Shown: positions 11,392-22,056, counted from the first letter of the stretch. The stretch is 64,000 bases of DNA from Lolium rigidum (GCF_022539505.1 NC_061508.1:344547484-344611483), one strand, 5' to 3'. Notes: generated from the sequence alone by a model not told the origin. Numbers and translations: made by a program.

Positions 11392-13023
11392 CTTGATAGA
11401 GCTACTCGCTTAGCCACAAATTTTCTCAACTTGCAAAGCTTGCACAAAAATAGGCAAGCTCTCAAAGAATTGTTTGTGGGTGATGTTTGGCATAGCCATA
11501 ATAAGTTGTCAACTTCACTAGTGGGACAAAAAAAATGCAAGAAAACATTATGTCCATTAGTTCTTTGAATTCGGTGGAGAATTGCATGAAAGTTTCTCTA
11601 CCTAATCTGATGGTGCTAAGAATTTTTGATGGCAATAAGAGGCCAACGATGCCCGAGGTTATGGCAGCAATGGACTATGTAACAGAAAAAATCAAGGCTG
11701 CGATAGATGAAAAACCAAATTTGCTCAAAAGGTGATAGAAATACCATGCGACTCGTGGGAATCCCAAATGGAGGTGAAGTTGTATGGGGTTGCACTATTC
11801 TTGAACCCAAATAGGTTCTTTGATCTCAAAGCTAAGCACTAAAATGTCAGATATTGTCAAAAGCTTATGCATATGTTCAAACAGGTGCTACTGAACATGG
11901 AGCATTGGAGCACAATGATGATAAAGCAAGTTTGATGAGTAGATTGTCCGATGATTAGGAGAGAGGTGAAGGTGAAGGTTTCAACTCTAAGTTACTACCT
12001 CCGTTTAATGGTGCACGAGCATTCCAAGACGAACTTTGAGCTCAAGAATTGAGCAACAAAATCTTAACTATATTGTAAGTAATTACTATCGTCGGATTAG
12101 TGTTGAAAAAGACTTCTAATGATGGTAAGTTGATATCAATAATCTTTATATATTTTGAGTAACTTTTAGTCAAAGAAGAAACACGAAAAACGAGGGCGGC
12201 TGATTCATTGGAATGGAGGTAGTACTCCAAGACCGAACAAAAAAGAATCCTCGTAAGTACTTTTTCAGCTTACAAATTCTAAATTCCAGTACCTATATTT
12301 TTTAGTTTGCAAATCCTAACATTGTCTTCATTTGTAATTTTATAGTTCTTTGGTGGGGTGCTCATGGTAGCCTTGTTTATGAGCTACAATATCTGGCAGA
12401 GCACATAGTCAGCCATTGTTCTTCGGCTTCCGAATGTAAGCGCAATTATTGGTCAACCTTTCAAATGTAAGTACCAACTTCCAAGTGTTCCGCCTCCCCT
12501 TTTTTGGCAACTTATTTGATTATGTGCGGCTGAAAGTAACAAACAATCAACGATTGTTTTTTTTGTAGGCCGTTTTCAAATCCATAGCAAAAGGTTAGAG
12601 TTCCAAAGGTTGAATGAGTTGTGCTTTATTCAATACAACCGGGAGAATGCCGATAGGTTCCAAGAGCTTCGAGAGGAAGGCTACAAAGGGACTAGGTCTT
12701 AACCCATTGGTGCTAGAAGACTTGCAATGGGACAATGAATGGGTTGACCATAATGCCCATCCAGTTTATGAAGGGGTTGATATCGCTTGGGGGAAATTTG
12801 ATGAAGCCGTTAGTGCATCCGAAGGTCCATTGCGCAGCCTTAGAAGCTGTGGGAGTGGAAACTCAAGTAGAAAAGGATGAGGACTGAGAAGGAGGTTGCT
12901 CCTGAGGTTGAGCTTCAAGATTATTCAACAAGTGAAGATGATCAAGGGAAAATGAAGGTGAAAGTGAAGATGATGAGAGAGACCATGGATATTTCGATGA
13001 TGATCTTCCTTACTACGACGAGT
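11392..13023 (+). pseudogene. hAT-superfamily transposase remnant, C-terminal half
   Basis: Plus-strand frames with shifts give consecutive hAT transposase landmarks: 'TRLATNFLNLQSLHKNRQAL', 'LPNLMVLRIFDGNKRPTM', 'AAIDEKPNLLK', 'ESQMEVKLYGVALFLNPNRF', then after the inserted MITE 'WWGAHGSLVYELQYLAEHI' and 'SECKRNWSTFQ' (the hATC dimerisation signature). It finishes with 'LNELCFIQYNRENADRF', 'NPLVLEDLQWDNEWVD' and a 'DDDLPYY' tail. The N-terminal BED zinc finger and first catalytic Asp region are absent. Several frameshifts and stops make it inactive. A Stowaway MITE interrupts it at 11995-12222. Confidence 0.75.
11995..12222. mobile_element. Stowaway-like MITE inside the hAT remnant
   Basis: The ends are inverted: 'ctacctccgtttaatgg' on the left and the complement of 'cattggaatggaggtag' on the right, close to the Stowaway consensus CTCCCTCCGT. 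The element is flanked on both sides by TA (11993-11994 and 12223-12224), the target duplicated by Tc1/mariner-class MITEs. It has no coding capacity. Its position shows that it inserted after the hAT transposase had arrived. Confidence 0.75.
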
Positions 13024-13039
13024 GAAGAATGATGGAATT

Positions 13040-13200
13040 TGGCGCTAATGTGCCTTCTTTTTGGACATAGGGGGGCTGGTGTGGCTTTTTTTGGACATAA
13101 CGATTTGGGGCTGGTGTGGCTTCTTTTTGGACATATGGATTTGGGGCTAGTGTGCCTTGCTTTGGACACATGATTTGGGGCAGATTTTGGGCTGGTTATT
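13040..13200. repeat. Short tandem repeat, about 40-bp unit
   Basis: Variants of 'tttttggacata', 'tttggggct' and 'ggtgtggctt' recur three to four times with spacing of roughly 37-47 bp immediately after the hAT coding end. Subterminal repeats are typical of hAT elements, so this may belong to that element's 3' region. That link is inference. Confidence 0.55.
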
Positions 13201-13517
13201 ATGAGTTCAGAACTTGGTAGTTCGTAGTGAATTGTAATGAACTACTAATGCTTAATTTCTCTTGTTATACTTCTTGTTGTGATGGTATTTATATGTAGAA
13301 TTGCTGCTATTTTTTTTCTTATGTGATAATGTGAATCAGCTCCAAAGAATATGGATCATCACGGAAAAGAACTTGGACAGATGGACACACAATAAATTGT
13401 ACTCTTTATTTGAAGTAAAATTTACAGGTTTGCTGTCACAAATGATGCTCATGAATGCTATTACGTGCATGCTACCGCAAGGTGCACCTGCAATCGATCA
13501 AACAAGAAGAGCATGCA

Positions 13518-15069
13518 CACTAGTACAAAACAGGCCTTTCGTCCGGGCCTTTAGTCCCGGCCGTGTCCTAGGCCGGGACTAATGGTCCAGACACATCACC
13601 CCGAAACCGCCCCATGGTGCGGTAACCATTAGTCCCGGTTTTTATGGGCCTCTAGTCCCGGGTTGGGATACAAGCCGGGACTAAAGCCCCCTTGCGCCTG
13701 CTGGAACCCCTTTAGTCCCGTTTGGTGACACGAGCCGGGACTAAATTCAAACCGTTCGGTTCCCTCGCGGAAATCGATCAACGGATCATAATCGGAAGTT
13801 GCATCAGCACACGGAAATCGATCGTCGATCAGAAGTTGCATCGCCATGGGAATTGATCACCCGGTGGCTGGCCTGTTCACCTCCCTCATCTATATATATA
13901 TATGCATCTTCACATCTCCATTAGCCACATCTTCACATCCTCCATTAGCCATCTCTCCCAAAGAGCTCTCTCCCACCCCGGCCCCAATGGAGCAGCTCGC
14001 GCGCACCCTCTCTCTACCTCGATCTTGGGTGTACTACCTCACCGCCGAAGAGATGCACTTCAAGATCACGGTCACTCTCCGTGCATCAAGGGTGGAGAGG
14101 TAGATCCACGCCGTCAAGAGGGATTTGTTGGGTTGATGAAGTGCCACAACTTCTCAAGGATTTCTTGTAGGACAAGACCATCAGATTTTGCGGCGCGGCT
14201 ATCCACAAAGATGTGGAAATGCTACGTTCCTACGGAATTGATATTTTGGAGGCCGAACGCAGACAGAATATCAATTCCGTAGAAACGCAGCATTTCCACA
14301 TCTTTGTGAATAGCCGCGCCGCAGAATCTGATGGTCTTGTCCTGCAAAAATCCTTGAGAAGTTGTGGCACTTCATAAGCCCAACAAATTTGGAAGACCAA
14401 ATTCTCGGTCGCCACCAAGAGTTGAAAGACGATGGCGTGCTGATTATCTCTACCCTCGCGAGGGTCGATGAACTCACAGTCCAACCCCACGCACTTGATT
14501 GGTGCGGCGTCGAGGAAATCCCTCTTGACAGCGTGGATCCACCTCTCCACCCTTGATACACCGAGAGTGACCGTGATCTTGAAGTGCATCTCTTTGGCGG
14601 TGAGGTAGTACACCCGAGATCGAGGTAGAGAGGGTGCGCGCGAGCTGCTCCATTGGAGTTGGGGCGGGAGAGAGCTCTCTGGGAGAGATGGCTAGTGGAG
14701 GATGTGAAGATGTGGCTAATGGAAGAGATGTGAAGATGCATATATGTGAGGGAGGTGAAGAGGCCAGCCACCGGGTGATCAATTCCCGTGGCCGGCCACC
14801 AGCGGCGATGCAACTTCCGATCGACGATCGATTTCCGTGTGCCGATGCAACTTCCGACGGTGATCAGTAATGGCGACGACGATCGATTTCCGCGCAGGAA
14901 GCGAACGGTTTGACTTTAGTCCCGACTCGTGTCACCAGCCGGGACTAAAGGGGGTGACGACAGACGCAAGGTCCCGGCTTGTATCCCAACCCGGGACTAA
15001 AGACCCATAAAAACCGGGACTAAAGTCATTAGTCCCGGCCCCGGACGAAAGGCCTATTTTCTACTAGTG
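13518..15069. mobile_element. CACTA-ended palindromic element carrying inverted gene fragments
   Basis: It starts 'cactagtacaaaacaggcct' and ends with the complement of 'cactagtagaaaataggcct', followed on both sides by 'TTTCGTCCGG' and 'TTTAGTCCCGG' subterminal repeats, the hallmark of grass CACTA elements. Almost the whole element is an inverted repeat: left arm 13518-14245, right arm 14267-15069, with a 21-nt spacer (14246-14266) between the complementary 15-mers 'tacggaattgatatt' and 'aatatcaattccgta'. The right arm is longer because it retains about 130 bp lost from the left arm. Both arms carry the start of a 3'-5' exonuclease gene. A transcript would fold into a hairpin of about 700 bp. 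There is no transposase, so movement would need a helper. Confidence 0.85.
14230..14613 (-). pseudogene. Captured 3'-5' exonuclease (WRN-exo-like) N-terminal fragment
   Basis: The right arm, read on the minus strand, encodes 'YYLTAKEMHFKITVTL', 'RVERWIHAVKRDFLDAAP', 'VGLDCEFIDPREG' and 'LVFQICWAYEVPQLLKDF'. This is the start of the plant DEDD-type 3'-5' exonuclease family often annotated as Werner-syndrome-exonuclease-like; D and E of 'GLDCEF' form the first catalytic motif. The frame shifts after 'LLKDF', and later motifs (second Asp, Tyr/His-x3-Asp) are absent. An upstream leader and start codon region ('MEQLARTLS') are also captured. The left arm carries the same segment on the plus strand (about 13988-14245) without the catalytic motif. 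Neither can make an active enzyme. Confidence 0.7.
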
Positions 15070-15189
15070 CCAAGTCTAGAATTTGACTAAAGATTAAGTG
15101 TAGTTAGTGTTAAAAATTGTCCAAGTGAGAGAGTAACGAAAAAAGAAATTAGAAAAATGAAATTAGAAAAAAGAAATTAGAAAAAAGAA

Positions 15190-15410
15190 AAACAATTTCG
15201 AAAAATAATCGTTAGTCCCGGTTGGGCTTACGAGCCGGGGCTAAAGGTTCTCCAGCCCAAACGCTGTATCGCAGCCACGTGGAGAGTCGTTTGTCCCGGC
15301 TGGCAACCGAGCCGGAACTAAAAGGTTCGCCTTTAATCCCGCCTGGCTAGTCTCGGTTGGCCAACCGGGACTAAATCCTCTTACGGACCGGGAAAGAAGG
15401 GTCAGTAGTG
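15190..15410. mobile_element. CACTA terminal and subterminal region, second right-hand end
   Basis: Repeated 'gtcccgg' / 'ccgggac' blocks with paired 'cttacgagccgggg', 'ggcaaccgagccgg' and 'ggccaaccgggac' lead to an end at 'gtcagtagtg' (complement CACTACTGAC). The next three bases are GCA, the same three that precede the left end at 13518. This may therefore be the true right end of a larger element spanning 13518-15410 or the relic of a separate one. A purine-rich tract at 15130-15190 separates it from the palindrome. Confidence 0.6.
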
Positions 15411-15744
15411 GCACAAGGTCACCGAGGGCTTTCCGTTGCTAACTATTGAAAATTATAAGGTAAAATCACTCCTAAAACTACTACTTACCTTCCTAATTCT
15501 ACCCCTAAATCCTATTCTAAGCCATGGTGTCTTGGGGCAACTAATCAAGTTGAGTCGCTGACTCAACTGAGCAAGTCATTAGCCACAGCCTTGGTGACTT
15601 GACTTGACTTGACTCGGCGACTCAAAAATCCATGAGAGCAAACAATGGTTATACCATGTGTTTTGATTGCTACGTCGTGACTTAACGTGCTTACCTACGA
15701 ACGTGCGCCACGCGCGTGTTATCAAACGATTTGACTTACTGCCA
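15411..15744. other. Intergenic, no feature seen
   Basis: Short motif repeats such as 'gacttgacttgactt' and 'ctcaactgag' occur near 15550-15615. No gene or transposon end is visible. Confidence 0.35.
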
Positions 15745-16985
15745 AAGCTAGGGGTGCAAGGAGGGTCTAGTAATATATACATATTTCACCGAGCGATCTA
15801 GCATTCATGCTAGAATGCTTGTAGAAGAGGTTTTGTGAGCCCACAGTTTATGTGCACGCGGGCGTGCTAACAACTAACCCACATTTTCTACCGTTAATTC
15901 AATAGTAGTGAGATTTACAGAGCCACAACTTTGAATTTTGTTCTAACATGATTTTTAGGGGAAACCACACTCGCCCTATTTGGTCTAAAAACGTTCAAAT
16001 GTACACAGCCGCTGGGTACAAGAACCAAGAACCAGACATGACCAAAGTTCAAATATAAGGAAAAGTTAACACTATGAGCATGGTGGTTTAAGGTCCTTAT
16101 GTCAGGATGAGCATCGTGAACGACCTTAATATCTTCAAACTCTTTCATACGATCCTTGATCTCTAGCATAACCAATCTATATGAGCATCTGCTATTTGTG
16201 GTGATGCTGCTTAACAACAGTGCAATCTAACAAGGTGCCATATGCCTTTGTAAATGACATACTACGACAAATCAGCCATTCCCAAACAAATTAATTAGGA
16301 ATATTGCAATTGTTACACTTCTTTTGTTTCCTGAAGCTCAAGGAAAAACATGGTGAAACAGGGAGCATATCAAAAAAAAAAAAAATTGAAATGCACAACA
16401 AATATCAGCTTCACAAAAATAGAGTGGACGATAGCCATATACCTGATTCAGCTTGCACACTGTTGCAAACTTTGGCACAGATGCGGCTACGAATATGTGG
16501 CTATTAATTTGACCAAAATAGAACCAAGGATTCTGAACTCTGCCTTTTGATAGAGCACTTCGTGGTACATCCCTTTTACAACCATGCGCCTGCTTGAGCT
16601 CTGCTTCCGACCTGTTACAGCTGCAATCGTTAACTAGTTATCACTGCTCCTAACCATGTAGTAATTATTTCCAAGCAGGAGCTTTAACTGACGCCACACA
16701 TGAGTAAATTCACTGAAAACTGATGCATTGTTTATAGATGCAAGAAAATCCGCACTCCAGCGACCGACGCAATTATGTAATTTAAATACTCTATTACTAA
16801 TATGGTGTAAACCAACCAGTTCTTACGCAGATACACTGTCAGCAATGATCTCTGCTAAGAAGACAGCAGTTAGATCTGGAAACTGAATAAGCTAAGCTAT
16901 TTATGGCCTGGCCTTTACCTATTGAATAGTGATAATCAAACTAGTAGTAATCATACTTCCCAAGGTCTTCTTGGGTATTCACCTT
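15745..16985. repeat. Segmental duplication, copy 1
   Basis: The beginning (15745-15815, 'caaggagggtctagtaatat' onward) and the end (16413-16985, from 'aaaatagagtggacgatagc' to 'caaggtcttcttgggt') match 19556-20200 in order and orientation. The middle, 15816-16412, is present only here and was deleted from the other copy or inserted in this one. Shared landmarks include 'gaagacagcagttagatct' and 'ctgaataagctaagctat'. There is no coding content. Confidence 0.75.
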
Positions 16986-17326
16986 TAGTATTACTCATAG
17001 AATAAGATCAAACTAGTAGCAATCATACATACGATCTTATCTCTATGTAAACCCTAGATCGGAGGTACTTATATAAACCCCCGAGCTAAACCCTAGAAGG
17101 GATCCGATCTCATTCTCCCTCACCTCCATAGCTCTCGGTTCTATAGCCGCCTGAGCCACCCCATTGTAAAACACTACTGAGCAATAAGATCTAGCAGGAC
17201 GTAGGCCGTTTACTCTCCGGAGGGGCTGAACCTAGGTAAAACCCCGTCTCTACACCTCACTCCGCACACTCCGCAGATGGCTACGCCACCTTGCCCCCGC
17301 ATCAATGAAGAACGCCCACGGCAGTA
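16986..17326. repeat. Probable LTR fragment
   Basis: Promoter-like layout typical of the U3/R boundary of Triticeae LTRs: 'aaccctagatcgg', then TATA-like 'cttatataaacccc', then 'ggggctgaacctaggtaaaa'. No TG...CA termini, primer-binding site or partner LTR can be matched, so this is a fragment with an uncertain family. Confidence 0.4.
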
Positions 17327-18871
17327 AGAGAGCATTATAAAATGTCAATATGGTGAGCTTGCAGATGACTATGAAAAGAGCTTCGGCGAGGATCATAGCA
17401 ATAAGTGTAAATTAGCTGACATCATGCGCTACAGTTTTTGGTGGAGATAAACTTCTACTCAGCATTTCAAATGCTACTAATTTAGATCTGATTGCTAATG
17501 TTTAATTAACGCAACTGACTATTGTTTTTAGAAATGCATACTATGAGTCAATTATCCAAATATTACTATTCGAAACATAATATTAGATATTAATATTATT
17601 AATGCGACTGACTATTATTTTCAGAAATACATATTACGAAAGAACAAGTTCACTACAACTGGTAGAGCATTTGGTCACGTGAGTTTGGACATAAGGAGGA
17701 AAACAATACATTAGGTGAGTTGAGAGTACTACTATGTTCTTTCTACAATATTAACATATTTTTAATCATGTTTCATGTCTTGCCACACATAACATGGAAG
17801 TTCAGATGAAGATGTGAACTGTAAGGAAAATCCGGAGGTTACCCGAATCAACAACAATGCATTGGGAGATGATAGCAACAAGTTAGCCATTGATGAAGCA
17901 GATGACGAAGGCATCAGATCGCCTAGACACCGATTTCGACGCTGTCAAAAACTTCGGAATATTTAATATCATCCATGATGGTTTGGCCATCGACCGCGAA
18001 TTATTCCTAGACCAACTGGTATGACACACTATCAGCTCTAATGAGCGCTAATACTACATTACGCGTAGGAGATCGGTGAGTAATTCACGGTCAATCATCG
18101 GGGAATAAGCCCAAGCACCAGATGCCTATGGAGGAACATCTTCCTATTGCATTAGAGATGTACATACATCATGCGTAGGCGATCGGGGACTAATTTGCAG
18201 TCGATGGCGGAACCCTCAAAGATGATATTAAAGTTTGAAGTTTTTCACAACGTTGAAATCAATGTCTAGCCTAGAGATCTGAAACCATCAACATTTGCTT
18301 GCTCACTAGCTAGTTTGTTACTATCATTGCCGAACGCGTTGCTACCGAATCAGGTAACCTCCGGATCCTCCTTAGAGTTGACATCTTCATCTAAACTTTC
18401 TTGTTATACGCGGCAGGGCGCATGATTAAAAATATGATAATATTATAGAAAGAGCGTGATGGTACCCTCAACTTAATTACTGTATTGCTCCCCACGCCAA
18501 ACTCAGGTGACCAAAGGCTCCACCAGTTGTAGTGACTTATTCTCTCATGGGATTATTTCTAAAAACAATGGTAGTTGTGTTAATCATATCATATCAAATT
18601 CTATGTTTTGAATGGTAATATTTGGATAATTGGGAACTTGTTCTCTCGTAATATGTATTTATGAAAACAATAGTTAGTGGCATTAGAAAAAAAATAGCAA
18701 TCAGATCCAAATTAGTTGCATTTGAACTGCTGAGAAAGACATTTATCTCCACCAAAAACATAAGGGCATCATGGCAGTTAATCTAGACTTATTGCTATGA
18801 TATTTAGAGAAGCTCTTTTCATCGCCATAGTCATCTGCAATCTCACCATATTGACATTTTATAATGCTCTC
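17327..18871. mobile_element. Foldback element, copy 2 (1.5-kb inverted repeat)
   Basis: The left end 'gagagcattataaaatgtca' is the inverted complement of the right end 'tgacattttataatgctctc'. Arms run inward for about 700 bp each; for example 'tatggtgagcttgcagatga' near 17350 pairs with 'tcatctgcaatctcaccata' near 18831. The family is the same as 9890-11390, but this copy has complete ends and a shorter centre around 18050-18190. No transposase is encoded and no convincing target-site duplication is visible. The superfamily is not assigned. Confidence 0.75.
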
Positions 18872-18990
18872 AACATCACTACACGTATATTCGTACAAAT
18901 TAGAAGCATTGTCACTAGAATTGCTAAAAGGGATTGCATAATCATCGTACTATGCTTTCAGTTCGTCACAATTTTTAGTCAAGAGTCAAC

Positions 18991-19275
18991 TTAGATGATT
19001 GTGCCGCCTAGTGAGCTCATGGTGTTGAATGAGGAAACTTGGTTATATGGTTTGGCGTAGCGCAGCGACACAAGGTTGGGAGCAGTGGTGACAAGGTTAA
19101 ACTTGATTCTGCACTTCTCCATGCTCAAACCCTCAAGAGAGGAAGATGATATGTTGGTGTTGTCTTGATAAACCGACTCTTTGAGTTCCAAAACTTTCAA
19201 TGAAGGGCACTCGGAAAAGAGGTCGGCGTAACACCACATCTTGAGTTGTTGTAGGTGAGAGGAGGTGACATACAC
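18991..19275 (-). pseudogene. F-box/LRR (FBD-type) protein fragment
   Basis: Minus-strand reading gives leucine-rich-repeat style sequence: 'LFSECPSLKVLELKESVY', 'SSSSLEGLSMEKCRIKFN' and 'APNLVSLRYAKPYNQVSSF'. This resembles the LRR region of the very large grass F-box/LRR-FBD family, which serves as substrate receptor of SCF ubiquitin ligases. The F-box itself, the N-terminal repeats and the FBD tail are all missing. It sits between a foldback element and the second segmental-duplication copy, so it is most likely a gene relic stranded by insertions. Confidence 0.65.
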
Positions 19276-19555
19276 GTAATCGATCTCAAAGAAGAATATC
19301 GTCTAGGTGCTCTGAATGCTCAATAACCTCGATAACCCAAGTGTGGTGTTGGATGCAAGGGTGATCCATCTCGCTACAACGGAAGAGTTATAGGTTGTGT
19401 GTTCATTGTCCAATGAGTGTTCACATTCACTTTCTAAAAAGCAAAAAGCAAACCAGTAGAGGTTCTCCAAAGGTGGATCGTGTGTGTCACTGCGGAAGAC
19501 ATGTAGATCACCATAGGGCGCGGTGGCCCATTTGCGACGCCATCGGCACGATCAC

Positions 19556-20200
19556 GCAAGGAGGGTCTAGTGATATATATACACATATTACACCAAGCCA
19601 TCTAGCGTTCATATTGGGAGGCTTCAGAAAAATAGAGTGGATGATAGCCATACCTGATTCCGCTTGCGCACTGTTGCAATCTTTGGCGCAGATGCGGCTA
19701 TGTTTATCTGGCTATTAATTTGACCAAGATAGAACTGTGGATTCTGAACTCTGCCTTTTCATAGAGCAAATACTTCATAATACAGCACTTTTACAACCAT
19801 ACGCATGTTTGAGCTCTGCTTCCGACCTGTTACAGATTCAACCATTAAGTAGTTAGCACTGCTCCAAAACTTGAATATAATGAAAACCACAGATGAGTGA
19901 ATTCAATGAAAACTGATGCATTGTTTGTAGATGCAAGAAAATCCGCACTTCAGCGACCGACGCAATTATGTAATTCAAATACTCTAGATGATATTACTAA
20001 TATGGTCAAAACCAACCAGTTCTTACCCAGATACACTATCAGTAATGAGCTCTGCTAAGAAGACAGCAGTTAGATCTGGAAACTGAATAAGCTAAGCTAT
20101 TCTTTGGCCTGGCCTTCTCCATTGAGTAGTGGTAATCAAACTAGTAGCAATCATACTACCCAAGGTCTTCTTGGGTCTTCACTTTTAATATTACGTGGTT
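19556..20200. repeat. Segmental duplication, copy 2
   Basis: Counterpart of 15745-16985 in the same orientation but lacking the roughly 600-bp middle. The junction is at about 19618, where 'catattgggaggcttcag' runs into 'aaaaatagagtggatgatag'. The two copies bracket the LTR-like fragment, foldback copy 2 and the F-box/LRR relic. Confidence 0.75.
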
Positions 20201-20755
20201 ATGTTTGCGAGAACAGAATAAGGGTTGTTCTTTTTTCTAACAGGTGGTTCCAGACACAAACTTTCTTAAAAGAAACTTTGAAATAAATAATGTCGCTTAT
20301 TTTAAATAAAGTTGCCAACATAACCGACCAGTTCATCAACAATGTATGCATGCCTACGTTACAGTAATTTGAACCTAACATCAGAAGTAATTTAAGTGAT
20401 CGCTCTATAAGATTACAGTAGTACAACCTAGCATCTGTGTATTACATACCCAAAATGTGAACCTCTTCATCAGAGGATAAGAAAACACCAAGAAAAGAGA
20501 AGATGCCCCAAGAACACGGCTACATAGACAATATGACAAACTTAGAGGTGAGCATTACTATAATGATAGAAGCAAAATGCATCTGACAAGCTGTCATTCC
20601 TTTTCAGTTAGTGGAAATTAATCATTCAAAATGGATGAACAGACAAGCTATGCTCATAAGATTATATATGAATTCCATAAAATGTAAATTATTATACAGT
20701 TTGTTTGATTGGCAAACAACATTTCAGTCACACAAGCAAAGAACATGCAATTCAC
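20201..20755. other. Intergenic or intronic sequence downstream of COQ2 exon 3
   Basis: No further COQ2 exon was found here or further left, so the pseudogene stops at exon 3. Nothing else is recognised. Confidence 0.4.
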
Positions 20756-22056
20756 CTAAAGTCGTTGAGCTGGAGAAGAATGCCCAATCCCAGCAGTAGC
20801 TGAGATCCAAGGAACACACTCCTTGAGAAGGGGTTAGAGCACCTGATGCAAACTGCCTGCTTTTGGTGCGCTCAACCTACACAAGGAACATGTCGGTGAA
20901 AGTCATGCAATCACCAGAAAATACCCACCACCACTTCATTGCATGATCCGATTGAGTGAATTAATGCAGCAGTAGCAGCAGAACAGATCTAATAGTCCGA
21001 CATACATCCAACTTGTCTGGAACCTTGCTTACCATATTTCTCTCACCATGGTTTAACTATGTTGTTTGTCTTAGCTGCTACTGCACTATGGTCAAGACAT
21101 TAGACACATAATTTTGGTAAATTCCTGGTTCAAGAGGCAATCATAAAATACATCGAAAATTGAAGTTGAGCATCCACGGCTGCAAGAAACTGAAAGACAC
21201 TTTTCACTGGCACAAAAATTGTAGGGCGTTGCCTGCCGCCAGAGCAAACTAGGGGAAAAACTCACCTTGTTATCAATGCCGCGATCGAGAATATCGTTCA
21301 CTGTGCAACCAGCCCCCCTGAGGAGGACAGCTCCACATCCGGAGAGTGCCAGCATTTTCAAATCAGGGAGCTCCCTCGGCATCGCAGCTATTGTGCTTGA
21401 CCTGCGGGTAAATGTTTAGAGAAGCTAAGCTATTCACCTCATCAGGCAAAATGTGTTGTCAACTTACTCTCAGACAACCAATAAGAACATGTCTATGGTG
21501 ATTTGTGGGGCTTTTAACAAAAAGATTGCCGATTGTCACCCATGAAGCTAAACGGTGGCATGGTTTGAACATCAACCATTTAGATGATTTTCTTCTCAGT
21601 AAATTGGTGCTTACTGATGTGTAACAGGGTAACAAAAGTTCATCTGGTGCTGATAGACATGTGTTACATTCTTCATAATTCCCACAATCGAGCATGAACT
21701 AATTTTAAACAATGGTTGCACCTGCAACTGTGAGTGAGCTCATGTTCCTCTCTAGCCTCGAGTGGTCTGATCCTGCCGAGCACTTGACCCGATTTTTGTG
21801 CAACAATGGTGTTCAGACATGAGAGATGGCAGTGTGAATAGCAGCAAGCATACCACATGCAGGGCCACGCGAGGAGCCAGGTGCCGATGGTCTTGTCGAG
21901 CCGTGCGAGCATCGCGTACGGGCGCGCCGCCTCCGGGAGCCACCTCTCCACCCACGACAACGACGCCGCCGGCGGGACGCTGTCCTCCTAGTCCTTGCCC
22001 TCGTCCGAGGACCGGGAGGAAATCGAGAGCGGGTGCGAGAAGGTGTTGGACAGCAT
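20756..22056 (-). pseudogene. COQ2: COQ2/PPT1 4-hydroxybenzoate polyprenyltransferase, truncated
   Basis: Family role: the mitochondrial inner-membrane UbiA-type prenyltransferase that attaches the polyprenyl tail to 4-hydroxybenzoate in ubiquinone synthesis. Three exons are legible on the minus strand. Exon 1 (22056-21854) holds 'SWVERWLPEAARPYAMLARL' and 'TWLLAWPCMW'. Exon 2 (21401-21266) holds 'ELPDLKMLALSGCGAVLLRG' and 'NDILDRGIDNK', the NDxxDxxxD prenyl-diphosphate motif. Exon 3 (20876-20756) holds 'VERTKSRQFASGALTPSQGV'. Introns have GT/AG borders in matching phase. Lesions are an in-frame TAG at 21988-21990 and a one-base loss near 20816 after 'GV'. All later exons, including the second Asp-rich motif, are missing. 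Family membership is clear; non-function is inferred from the breaks. Confidence 0.85.

Noticed and set aside
13902..14282. 126-codon plus-strand frame over the palindrome
   Set aside because: It crosses captured 5' leader sequence and the hairpin loop and is out of register with the exonuclease frame.
16371..16386. Poly(A) run as a possible retrogene or LINE end
   Set aside because: No coding remnant or target duplication next to it; a simple homopolymer inside the segmental duplication.
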